From Halovenus carboxidivorans (GTDB taxonomy: Archaea; Halobacteriota; Halobacteria; Halobacteriales; Haloarculaceae), in contig NZ_WUUT01000008.1 of the NCBI RefSeq assembly GCF_009831575.1, forward strand, positions 1 through 64,000: a stretch of DNA of 64,000 nt. Direction: 5' to 3'. Position 1 is the first letter of the stretch. Every line of letters begins with the position of its first letter. This document shows, in pieces, positions 18,650 through 26,555 of the stretch. The position numbers and the translations under genes were made by a program. Below the pieces are notes generated by a model. It did no database searches. It was not told the DNA's origin and worked only from the letters and a program-made list of their open reading frames with translations.

Positions 18650-19624
18650 CTAGTACACCTCCCGGTATCGTTTTGCGATGATGTCACTGATGACGTTCAA
18701 TACGAGCGTGATAACGAACAGCGCCAGTCCCAGCGCGAACATCGCCTTGTACGGCAGCGTCCCCCCGGTGAGATCACTCACCGCGATATTGACCATGGCG
18801 ACGGTGATCGTCGCGCCGTCCTGTAACAACACGTCGGCGGGGTGGATGTACGGGATACCCAGGATTGCGTCGCGGACCTGCGGCATGTTCGCCTGCGATC
18901 CCATCGCGACGACGACGATCATCGTCTCACCGATTGCGCGGGAGATGGCGAGGATGTACGACGAGACAATGCCCGAGATAGAAGCGGGGATCACGACGGA
19001 TGTGGAGACTTCGTATTTCGTCGCCCCGAGGCCGTAGCTCGCGTTTCTGAGTCGGTCCGGCACCGCGTTCATCGCGTCCTCGCTGATCGAGGAGACCATC
19101 GGAATCGTCATGATTCCGATCATCAGCGACGCCGACAGCGCGTTGAAGGTGCCGAGATTCGGGAACAGCGTCGCCTGGAGCGCGGGCGTGACGTAGACGA
19201 ACGCGAAGTAGCCGTAGATGACCGTCGGCACGCCGGCCAGAATCTCGAGCATCGGTTTCAGAATCGCTCGAACGCGAGCCGACGCGTACTCGGAGAGGTA
19301 GACCGCCGTGAGCGTCCCGATCGGAAGCGAGATGAACGCCGCAGTGATCGTTACAGTCAGCGTCCCGATAAGCAGCGGAACGATACCGAACGCGAGCGAT
19401 CCGCCGGAGGGGTTCGGGCTCCACTCCGTGCCAGTGAGGAAGGTAGCGACAGAGATACTTGCGAAGAAATCGACCGCCGGGCGCAGCAGCGTGACGAAAA
19501 TTGCGACCGTCGTGACCAGCGTCACCAGGGCACAGAGTGCGAACACGCCCGTCGTGGTTCCTTCGACGAGTTGACTGAGCCCCGTGTCCCGTGTCAAGTC
19601 TGGAGTCTCGTTCTCACTGCTCAT
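18650..19624 (-). CDS. pstC: Phosphate ABC transporter permease PstC
   Basis: 324 residues, normal PstC length, with about six membrane helices. The EAA-type cytoplasmic loop reads NAVPDRLRNASYGLGATKYE and is followed by the conserved SRAIGETMIVVVAMG segment. It is in the pst operon, 85 bases after pstS and directly abutting pstA. Confidence 0.93.
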   Translation of the reverse strand: MSSENETPDLTRDTGLSQLVEGTTTGVFALCALVTLVTTVAIFVTLLRPAVDFFASISVATFLTGTEWSPNPSGGSLAFGIVPLLIGTLTVTITAAFISLPIGTLTAVYLSEYASARVRAILKPMLEILAGVPTVIYGYFAFVYVTPALQATLFPNLGTFNALSASLMIGIMTIPMVSSISEDAMNAVPDRLRNASYGLGATKYEVSTSVVIPASISGIVSSYILAISRAIGETMIVVVAMGSQANMPQVRDAILGIPYIHPADVLLQDGATITVAMVNIAVSDLTGGTLPYKAMFALGLALFVITLVLNVISDIIAKRYREVY

Positions 19625-19709
19625 CTGTCCTCACCTCGCGGACGGTCTGTCGATGCGGCCGGGGGAATCCCATACCCGGCGCGTTCGGGACGCTCGTACA
19701 TTAGTGCTA

Positions 19710-20687
19710 TCAGTTCGCCTGTTCGATTGCGTCTTCGAGCTTCTGCATCTGTTCTTGCTGTGTCGATTCACTCAGCGGGACGTAGCCGACATTCTCCGCG
19801 ACGAGTTCTTGGTTGGTCGTTTGCTCGACGACGTACCGAGCGAAATCCGCGATGTAGTCCTCGCTGAGGGCCTCCATCGACGGGTACGTGTACAGCGACC
19901 GGGTGAGGGGCTGGTACTCGCCGGAGCGGGCGGTTTCGAGTGACGGTTTCACGCAGCCGTTGCCGTTGTCGATGCCGACCGCTTTCAGCCCGTCGGGGTT
20001 CTGGAAGAAGTACGCGAACCCGAAGTACCCGATCGCGTTCTCGCTACCCATGACCCCCTGTGCGATCTGGTTGTCCTGTTCGGTCGCCGTGTAATCGCTC
20101 GTGTGTCCGCGCTCTTCGCCCTGGACGTTTTCGATCAGGTAGTCGTAGGTCCCGGAGGTGTCGGCGGCACCGTAGCGTTCGATCTCCTCGTTCGGGAACT
20201 CGTCGCGGATTTCGTTCCAGGTGTCCGCCGAGTCGGACTCCCAAATCCGAGCCAGTTCCTCGACGGTGAGACAGTCGACGAAACTGTCCTCGCTGACGAC
20301 GATTGTCAACGCGTCGGTCGCCAGCGTCAGTTCGACGTACTCGACGCCGTTGTCCCCACAGAGTTGTTCCTCTTCGGGCTGAATGGGGCGGCTCGCGTTG
20401 TTGAAATCGGAGTTCCCGACACAGAAGTGATTCGAGAAGCCGCCGCCGGATCCCGTCCGGTTGACGGTCGGGTCGACGTTGTCGTTGTTCTGTCGGTACT
20501 CCTCAGCAATGGCGCTCATCAGCGGGTACACCGTACTCGATCCGGTGATCGTGATCGATTTCGTCTCCTGGTCAGCGGTCGAGGACTGCGTACAGCCGGC
20601 CAGAGCGGCCGTTCCGGCGCCGGCTGCGGCTGTCAGAAACGTTCGTCGGGATGTCGTGGAGAATCGCTCTGGATCGGTATCCATCAT
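19710..20687 (-). CDS. pstS: Phosphate-binding lipoprotein PstS
   Basis: 325 residues. A twin-arginine signal (SRRTFL, 13-18) runs into a lipobox LAGC with C32, so it is a Tat-exported lipoprotein. The binding-protein body starts ITGSSTVYPL, the conserved phosphate-contacting motif, and GSGGGF supplies the second phosphate-binding loop. Two adjacent ATG codons (20687, 20684) are possible; TATA spacing of 28 bases favours 20687. It leads the pstSCA operon. Confidence 0.94.
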   Translation of the reverse strand: MMDTDPERFSTTSRRTFLTAAAGAGTAALAGCTQSSTADQETKSITITGSSTVYPLMSAIAEEYRQNNDNVDPTVNRTGSGGGFSNHFCVGNSDFNNASRPIQPEEEQLCGDNGVEYVELTLATDALTIVVSEDSFVDCLTVEELARIWESDSADTWNEIRDEFPNEEIERYGAADTSGTYDYLIENVQGEERGHTSDYTATEQDNQIAQGVMGSENAIGYFGFAYFFQNPDGLKAVGIDNGNGCVKPSLETARSGEYQPLTRSLYTYPSMEALSEDYIADFARYVVEQTTNQELVAENVGYVPLSESTQQEQMQKLEDAIEQAN

Positions 20688-20710
20688 TACCAGTACGGAG
20701 GAGAGAAGTC

Positions 20711-20720
20711 CATAAATACT
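20711..20720 (-). promoter_or_regulatory. TATA box of pstSCA
   Basis: On the minus strand the box reads AGTATTTATG, centred 28 bases upstream of the pstS start. It is followed upstream by an AT-rich stretch to about 20785 that stands out from the GC-rich surroundings and is the likely phosphate-control region. Confidence 0.6.
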
Positions 20721-20765
20721 GTACTAATTTGTATATAGGCCCGTCGTAAACTATATTTTCGACGC

Positions 20766-20777
20766 TATAGATCTATA
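20766..20777. promoter_or_regulatory. Perfect palindrome upstream of pstS
   Basis: TATAGATCTATA is a perfect 12-base palindrome about 80-90 bases upstream of pstS. A weaker repeat, CGTCG-N13-CGACG, lies between it and the TATA box (20742-20764). Confidence 0.4.
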
Positions 20778-20899
20778 TATCTCTATCCATGGCATCAGAT
20801 ACCAGGTTCGGGAGGACCACCCAGAGACAGGCGTGTCGTGGGAGAGAGCAGCGGGACAAGACGGTTACGGGAGAAGCGTGTGCCGGAACGGTGGCACGG

Positions 20900-21664
20900 T
20901 CACTCCGGAGAAACGTCGAGAATCTTGTCGGACGACCGCTGCTGGTAGGTCGCCTCGGCCGGGACGGAGGCCACGTCGCCGGACCGGAGGTCGTACGCAG
21001 TTAGTGAACCGCCGTAAACACACCCGGTATCGAGACCGACCGCGTGCTCGGAGACGAACGGCGAGCCGAGAACGGTGTGGCCGAAGCAGATCCGTCGGGG
21101 ACCGTCGTACTGCTGGAACCAGAACGGCCCGTCGTACCCGTTCGACGGCGGTACGGAGCGCATCTCTAACAGATCGTCCGGGGAGTGTGCACGAAGCGGC
21201 CGGGTCGGGTCGACGCCGCCGTGGACGACCATCGCGTCGCCAACGGTGACGACCAGCGGGAACGATGCGACGGCGTCTTCGATCCCCGCGAACGGGTCGG
21301 TGTCGATCCGCTCGTGGATGATCTTCGCCTCGTTGTTCCCGCGGACGCTCACGGCGTTCTCTCGTTGGTGGACGAACTCGACGACGGCGGTGCTGTCCGG
21401 TCCTTTCCGGACCAGATCACCGACGAAGAGCACGAGGTCGTCCGCGCTCGGGTCGAGTCGCGCCCACAGCGTCCGCAGTTCGTCGATACAGCCGTGGACG
21501 TCACCGACAACGTAGATCCCGTCGTACTGATCTGGATCGAACCGCCGGTGGAGGGCCTCGACGGAGTCACTAAACTCGGGCGGACTCATTTGCGGTGATG
21601 GCTGTTGGTTCGCTGCGGACTGGCCGGCCGCGTTCGACGCCGAGGACGGATTCTGGTGGCTCAC
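20900..21664 (-). CDS. PPP-family metallophosphatase (ApaH / protein-phosphatase type)
   Basis: 254 residues. Metal-site motifs appear in order: GDVHGC, GDLVRKGPDS, RGNNE (usually GNHE), VHGG and GHT. This is the set of symmetrical diadenosine tetraphosphatases and Ser/Thr phosphatases; the substrate is not decided by sequence. The first 25 residues are Ser/Gln/Asn rich. GTG 21664 is supported by a TATA box about 24 bases upstream; ATG 21589 is the alternative. It lies 65 bases after ppk1, which hints at a role in phosphate or nucleotide polyphosphate turnover (inference). Confidence 0.82.
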   Translation of the reverse strand: MSHQNPSSASNAAGQSAANQQPSPQMSPPEFSDSVEALHRRFDPDQYDGIYVVGDVHGCIDELRTLWARLDPSADDLVLFVGDLVRKGPDSTAVVEFVHQRENAVSVRGNNEAKIIHERIDTDPFAGIEDAVASFPLVVTVGDAMVVHGGVDPTRPLRAHSPDDLLEMRSVPPSNGYDGPFWFQQYDGPRRICFGHTVLGSPFVSEHAVGLDTGCVYGGSLTAYDLRSGDVASVPAEATYQQRSSDKILDVSPE

Positions 21665-21673
21665 AGTGGGACA

Positions 21674-21716
21674 AGCAGTCGTTCGTATATGACTGCTGCT
21701 AGTTCTGCTACGAACG
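21674..21716 (-). promoter_or_regulatory. Two overlapping inverted repeats around the phosphatase TATA box
   Basis: AGCAGTC (21674-21680) pairs with GACTGCT (21691-21697) and brackets the TATA-like CATATACG. CGTTCGTA (21680-21687) pairs with TACGAACG (21709-21716). The two pairings cannot form together as hairpins. They may be operators, or a transcript switch after ppk1. Confidence 0.45.
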
Positions 21717-21729
21717 GATATATAGACGA

Positions 21730-23919
21730 TCAGCGTCGATCGAGTGCCTGCTCGGCCTCCTCCATGAGTCGCGTCTGGGCGTTTCGCGGCTGTTCGTCGC
21801 CGGGACTGCGCTGTGTGTAGCTCCCGTCCGGGTTCAGTTCCCAGGCTTTGGTGTTGTCGGAGAGGTTGAGATCCAGGACGTGGCGGATCCGAGCCCGTAG
21901 CTCGGGGTCGTGGATCGGGACGGCCGCCTCGACGCGGTTGTCCAGGTTGCGCTCCATCCAGTCGGCGGAACCGATGTAAAACTCCTCGTCACCGCCGTTC
22001 CGGAAGTAGTAGATCCGGGAGTGTTCGAGGAATCGGTTGACGATACTCACGACGCTGATGTTCTCGCTGATACCCGCCAACCCCGGCCGGAGTCGACAGA
22101 TGTCCCTGACGACGAGATCTATCTCGACGCCGGCCTGAGACGCGCGGTAGAGTTCTTCGACGATTTCGGGATCTTCGAGGCGGTTCATCTTCGCGGCAAT
22201 GCGGGCCGGTTCACCCGCCCGGGCGTGCTCCGCCTCCCGGCGGATCGCTTCGACGAACCGTTCGCGCATGTTTCCGGGAGCGATGAGCAGTTCGCGGTAC
22301 TCGTCGTGTACCGAGTTGCCGGTGAAGTAGTTGAACAGTTGGACGAGATCCTGGCCGATGTCGCGGTTGGCGGTGAACAGCCCCAGATCCTCGTAGCGCT
22401 TTGCCGTCTCCGAGTGGTAGTTTCCGGTGCCGATGTGTGAGTACAGTTCGACGCCGTCGTCCTCCTCCCGGACGACGAGAGCGGTCTTGGTGTGGGTCTT
22501 GTACCCGATCGTGCCGTAGGCGACGTGGATTCCTTCCTCTTCGAGTCGCTGGGCCCATTCGAGGTTGTTCTCCTCGTCGAATCGGGCCTTCAACTCGACC
22601 ATCACGGCGACCTGTTTGCCGTTTTCCGCCGCGTCGATCAGCCGCTGGATCACCTCCGAATCGCTCGCTGTCCGGTAGATCGCCGCCTTGATCGCGAGCA
22701 CGTCGGGATCGGTCGCGGCCTCGTCGAGGAATCGCTGCACCGTGGTGTTAAACGAGTGATAGGGGTGGTGAACGAGGATGTCGTCCTCGCGGATCTCCTC
22801 GAAGATGGAGCGACCGGTTGCGTCGCGGCCGTCGCCGAGACGAGGGTGTGGTTTCGGGGTCCACTCCGGGAGTTTCAACTCCGGGCGGTCGATGTCGGTT
22901 AGCGTCATGAAATCCGAGAAATCCAGCGGGCCGGGGAGCCTGAACACCTCTGCCGGCCCGATGTCCAGATTCTCCAGAAGGGGTTCGAGCATCTGATCGG
23001 ACATGCCGGCCTCGACCTCGAGTCGGACGACGGTCGCGAACCGTCGCTGTTCGATCACCTCCTCGGCCAGTTGTAACAGATCCTCAGCGACCTCCTCGTT
23101 GCGACGGACCTCGGCGTTCCGGGTGACACGAAACGTCGCGTCCTCGAGGATCTGCGCGTTCGGGAAGATCTGATCGAGGTTGGCCCGGACGAGTTCCTCC
23201 AGGAGAATGTACCTGGTCTGCTCGCCGATCTGAACGAATCGGGGCCTGTTTTTCGGCATCTTGATCCGCGAGAAGGTCACGTCGTCGTCGCCGGGGTGTT
23301 TCGCCAGTACACCGAGGGACAGCGAGAGATTCGAGATGTGCGGGAACGGTTTCGCCGAGTCGATTGTCAGCGGCGTCAGCGTCGGGAGAATCGAGTCCTC
23401 GAAGTAGGCGTCCACCTCAGTCTGCTCTGGCGGGGTGAGTTCGTCGTACGAACAGATTTCGATGCCCGCGGCGTCGAGTGCCTCGCCCAAGCCGTTGCGG
23501 TAACACTCGACCTGCCGTTCGAGCATCGGCCGCGCCTCCGCGAGCACCTCCTCCCAGTGTTCGTCGGGCCGACGGCCGTCCGGCGTCCGTTCGGTCACCG
23601 ACGCCGCACGCTGTTGTTTCAGTCCACCGACGCGTTTCATGAAGAACTCGTCCATATTCTCGGTGAAAATCGCGAGAAATTTGACCCGTTCGAGCAACGG
23701 GTTCTCCTCGTCGATTGCCTCCTGGAGCACCCGTCTGTTGAACGCGAGTTTGCTCAGTTCTCGGCTCAGATAATACTCTGAGTCGGACAGATCGACCGCC
23801 TCGTCCTGTTCGTGCCACTCACAGCCGGTGTTTCCGCCGTTTATGTGGGCGACTAGCTGTGCTCTCGTCTCGAAACACTGCTCACAACTCGGACACTGAT
23901 ACGCGTTTCCTGAATTCAT
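21730..23919 (-). CDS. ppk1: Polyphosphate kinase PPK1 with N-terminal zinc finger
   Basis: 729 residues. The PPK1 body begins at about residue 46 (SEYYLSRELSKLAFNRRVL) and continues with HHPYHSF, the catalytic-histidine motif YSHIGTGNYH and the later conserved FLEHSRIYYF. It polymerises the gamma phosphate of ATP into polyphosphate. The first 40 residues add a C2H2/C2HC-like finger: C9, C12, H25 and C33 or H36. That finger is not part of bacterial PPK1. The gene neighbours a phosphatase and the phosphate-uptake genes. Confidence 0.93.
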   Translation of the reverse strand: MNSGNAYQCPSCEQCFETRAQLVAHINGGNTGCEWHEQDEAVDLSDSEYYLSRELSKLAFNRRVLQEAIDEENPLLERVKFLAIFTENMDEFFMKRVGGLKQQRAASVTERTPDGRRPDEHWEEVLAEARPMLERQVECYRNGLGEALDAAGIEICSYDELTPPEQTEVDAYFEDSILPTLTPLTIDSAKPFPHISNLSLSLGVLAKHPGDDDVTFSRIKMPKNRPRFVQIGEQTRYILLEELVRANLDQIFPNAQILEDATFRVTRNAEVRRNEEVAEDLLQLAEEVIEQRRFATVVRLEVEAGMSDQMLEPLLENLDIGPAEVFRLPGPLDFSDFMTLTDIDRPELKLPEWTPKPHPRLGDGRDATGRSIFEEIREDDILVHHPYHSFNTTVQRFLDEAATDPDVLAIKAAIYRTASDSEVIQRLIDAAENGKQVAVMVELKARFDEENNLEWAQRLEEEGIHVAYGTIGYKTHTKTALVVREEDDGVELYSHIGTGNYHSETAKRYEDLGLFTANRDIGQDLVQLFNYFTGNSVHDEYRELLIAPGNMRERFVEAIRREAEHARAGEPARIAAKMNRLEDPEIVEELYRASQAGVEIDLVVRDICRLRPGLAGISENISVVSIVNRFLEHSRIYYFRNGGDEEFYIGSADWMERNLDNRVEAAVPIHDPELRARIRHVLDLNLSDNTKAWELNPDGSYTQRSPGDEQPRNAQTRLMEEAEQALDRR

Positions 23920-23932
23920 CTGTCGAACTCTG

Positions 23933-23977
23933 GAGCCGATCTGGCTCTGTACGAGAGTGCGACTGTCGTTTAAAAAA
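23933..23977 (-). promoter_or_regulatory. ppk1 promoter with hairpin-forming leader
   Basis: A TATA-like GCTTTTTTAAAC (minus strand, about 23968-23979) would start transcription near 23946. The leader would then begin with GAGCC-N5-GGCTC (23933-23947), a hairpin ending 14 bases before the ppk1 start codon. Confidence 0.4.
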
Positions 23978-24045
23978 GCGCTCCTATGAGGGATATGTAC
24001 AGGTACGTACGGATTATTGCCGACTGTATGTTTTGTATTTCGGGT

Positions 24046-24246
24046 TTATCTTGGAAGGTATGGATGTAACGGAGCCGTCGTCTGTGCGATGTACTGGAGT
24101 GTACTCGGCGGTTCGTCAGTCGGGGCGGCGGTCGTTCTGAACGCTGTCCCCCCGCAGCTCGGACACTCTGTGTGAAATGCCGTCACTGTGTCTTCACAAG
24201 CGAGACAGGTGTACCGTCGGACCGAAGCAGGGCGTTCGAAGCTCAT
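24046..24246 (-). CDS. Small zinc-ribbon protein
   Basis: 66 residues. Two CxxC knuckles (CLAC and CPSC, about 20 residues apart) form a rubredoxin/zinc-ribbon-like fold, followed by a Thr/Pro-rich tail. Similar small haloarchaeal zinc-binding proteins exist, but I cannot assign a role. A TATA-like box about 82 bases upstream implies an unusually long leader for this genome. It lies upstream of ppk1 on the same strand. Confidence 0.6.
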   Translation of the reverse strand: MSFERPASVRRYTCLACEDTVTAFHTECPSCGGTAFRTTAAPTDEPPSTLQYIAQTTAPLHPYLPR

Positions 24247-24275
24247 AACGTGGAATGTCAGTGGTGCCGTTCCGT

Positions 24276-24332
24276 TCGGGGATCCGACCCCGAGTGAACA
24301 CAGTCGACGCCCCGCAAGAAGGTTTTATAATA
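24276..24332 (-). promoter_or_regulatory. Promoter and structured leader of the zinc-ribbon gene
   Basis: TATTATAAAA (minus strand, 24323-24332) would start transcription near 24302. The leader then contains TCGGGG-N6-CCCCGA (24276-24293), a strong hairpin ending about 29 bases before the start codon. Confidence 0.4.
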
Positions 24333-24379
24333 GGTGTCCGTACGTCACGGCACCGGCCCGTTCGGCTTGGTATCTGTCT

Positions 24380-25324
24380 TCACAGGTCGTATTCGACGCC
24401 GGTCAGCTCCTCGGAGACCGTCCAGAGTCGCTGGGCGCTCGATTCGTCGTAGGATCGGTCGCTCGATTCCTGGAGTTCTGGGGTGCCTCGCATGTTTGCG
24501 AACCCGCCCGGACCGACGTACTCGCCGCCGGTGATCTCGGAGTGGGTCGCGGCGTAGAGCATCGGCAACGCGCCCGCTTGTGCCGACTGGGCGAGCACCG
24601 CGTTTGCGACTTTCATCATCGCCAGCCGGAGCCGGGATCCCGCCATCTCCGGGCCGCGTTTCTGGAGGTTCGTCGCGGCGTAGCCCGGATGACAGGCCGT
24701 GCTCACGACGTCGCCCTCGTCGTCGAGCCGTCTGTCCAGTTCGTACGCGAACAGCAGGTTCGCGAGTTTGCTCTGGGCGTACGCTTCCCACTTGTCGTAG
24801 GACTGCTCGTGCTGGAGGTCGTCGAAGTCGATCCGTCCGCGCTCGTGGACGCCGCTGCTGTGGGTGACGATTCTGCTCTCGCCGCTGGTCGAGCGGAGCA
24901 ACCCGAGCAGTCGGCCGGTCAGCGCGAAGTGACTGAGGTGGTTGACGCCGAACTGCATCTCGAAGCCGTCGTCGGTCTCCCGGCGGGGAATCGCCATCAC
25001 CCCCGCGTTGTTACAGAGGACGTCGAGGGAGTCGTACGCCGCTGTGAACTCCTCTGCGAACGAGCGGATCGAATCGAGGTCCGCCAGGTCGAGTTCCCGG
25101 ACAGACAGCGACGCCGCCGGAAACGCCTCGCGAATCGATTCGCGGGCCGACTCGCCGCGGTCCGTACTCCGGCAGGCCATCACGACGTGGGCACCCTTCT
25201 CGGCGAATGCCTTCGTCGCTTCGTAGCCCAGTCCGGAGTTCGCACCCGTGACCAGCACCGTCTTGCCAGACTGATCCGGCATCGATGATTTCGTCCAGCC
25301 GTCAGTGGAGAAAAGTGATCGCAT
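24380..25324 (-). CDS. Short-chain dehydrogenase/reductase (retinol-dehydrogenase-like)
   Basis: 314 residues. The Rossmann motif TGANSGLG binds NAD(P); LCNNAGVMA is the NAG motif; the catalytic serine lies in VTHSSGVH and the YxxxK pair is YAQSKLA. The extended form with a variable C-terminal lid resembles retinol dehydrogenase/WWOX-type SDRs; the substrate is unknown. ATG 25324 was chosen over the longer frame because a TATA box is 27 bases upstream. It stands alone between the zinc-ribbon gene and the glycosyltransferases. Confidence 0.87.
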   Translation of the reverse strand: MRSLFSTDGWTKSSMPDQSGKTVLVTGANSGLGYEATKAFAEKGAHVVMACRSTDRGESARESIREAFPAASLSVRELDLADLDSIRSFAEEFTAAYDSLDVLCNNAGVMAIPRRETDDGFEMQFGVNHLSHFALTGRLLGLLRSTSGESRIVTHSSGVHERGRIDFDDLQHEQSYDKWEAYAQSKLANLLFAYELDRRLDDEGDVVSTACHPGYAATNLQKRGPEMAGSRLRLAMMKVANAVLAQSAQAGALPMLYAATHSEITGGEYVGPGGFANMRGTPELQESSDRSYDESSAQRLWTVSEELTGVEYDL

Positions 25325-25347
25325 ACACGTCAGTCGGGGCGGGACGG

Positions 25348-25355
25348 TATAAAAT
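25348..25355 (-). promoter_or_regulatory. TATA box of the SDR gene
   Basis: On the minus strand the box reads ATTTTATA, centred 27 bases upstream of ATG 25324; the transcript would be leaderless. Confidence 0.6.
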
Positions 25356-25368
25356 CCGCTGGTCGCGG

Positions 25369-26505
25369 TCAGTCCGGGTCGAGGATGGTCCGCCACCGCC
25401 GGACTGCCGCCTCGAAACTGTACTCCTCTGTAATCGTCTCCCGGCAGGTCTGACTGATCTCCGCGAGATCCTCACGGTCGAGAATCCCCTCGATTTCGGC
25501 GGCGATTGCCGCGCCGCGCTCGTCGTCCATCAGAAAGCCGGTCTCGCCCTCCCGGACGACATCCGGGACCCCCGAGACGGGTGTCGCGTAGGCTGGCGTC
25601 CCACACGCCATCCCCTCCAGGATCGCGGTCGGCAGTCCCTCGGTCGGGTGTGACGGAACGACCTGGAGCCGAAACCGGTTCAGTTGCTCGGGGACGTCCT
25701 CGCGGTCGACCCAGCCGACCACCTCGACGGACCCGGCCTCGATCTCCTCGGCCAGTTCCCGTTCGAGCTGCTCCCTGTACGAGCCGTCGCCGACGAATAC
25801 GAAGGTGATCTCGTCTGGTAACCGCCTGGCCGCCTCGGCCAGCTCCGGAATCCGCTTCTCCACGTCGAGTCGACCGACGAAGCCGACGACCTGTTCGCGT
25901 TGCTCGAAGGGGCGGTGCACGTCGAACTGCTCGGTGTCGACGAACCGTGCGCCGTTGGCGTACAGGCGTCTGGCGTCCCGGCTCAGTCCCAACTGCTCGG
26001 CCATCGCCGGCGTGTAGCTCACGACGCCGTCGGCCAGCCGATAGCCCGCGCGTTCGAGCGCGGCGACGAGGCCGGCGAGCAACCGGGGGAGCGGACTCGG
26101 TAGCTGTTCCTCCCAGCGCAGGCGCAGCGACAGCGGCACGTCACCCCGCGGGAGGACGAGCACGCGCTTGCCGAGCAACCGAGCACAGACGACCGGGAGC
26201 AGGTACGAGGTCGTCCCGAAAAACAGGACAGTCCCCTCCTCACGACGGGCGATGGCCAGACACAGCCGGAGCTGGTTCAGCGCGAACCGGACCGCTTCGA
26301 CGAGGACACGTTCGCCAGTGCCGGCGCTGCTGAACTCGACGATCTCGTGATCCGACCGAATCGGCGCGTCCGCCGGGAGATTGGCCGTCAGCACCGTGAC
26401 GGTCGTGATCTCTGCGATGATATCCGCCAGGTCGTGCGCGTGGTCTTTCGAGACGCGGCTTCGCTGTGGCTGGGTGATTAAACAGGCGCCACGGTCGTCA
26501 CTCAT
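25369..26505 (-). CDS. Glycosyltransferase family 4 (GT-B fold)
   Basis: 378 residues from ATG 26505. The C-terminal domain shows VGFVGRLDVEKRIPELAEA, then VVPSHPTEGLPTAILEGMACG, the GT4 nucleotide-sugar site with its glutamates. The N-terminal acceptor domain has a hydrophobic patch that may touch the membrane. Such enzymes add sugars from nucleotide donors to lipid carriers or surface polymers. It follows the AglG-like gene on the same strand with a 50-base gap, so it is probably part of a small glycosylation unit. Confidence 0.87.
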   Translation of the reverse strand: MSDDRGACLITQPQRSRVSKDHAHDLADIIAEITTVTVLTANLPADAPIRSDHEIVEFSSAGTGERVLVEAVRFALNQLRLCLAIARREEGTVLFFGTTSYLLPVVCARLLGKRVLVLPRGDVPLSLRLRWEEQLPSPLPRLLAGLVAALERAGYRLADGVVSYTPAMAEQLGLSRDARRLYANGARFVDTEQFDVHRPFEQREQVVGFVGRLDVEKRIPELAEAARRLPDEITFVFVGDGSYREQLERELAEEIEAGSVEVVGWVDREDVPEQLNRFRLQVVPSHPTEGLPTAILEGMACGTPAYATPVSGVPDVVREGETGFLMDDERGAAIAAEIEGILDREDLAEISQTCRETITEEYSFEAAVRRWRTILDPD

Positions 26506-26555
26506 TTTTTTCACATTTCGTCCCCGGTGGTTTGAATGCATCGGGGAAGTCGGGG

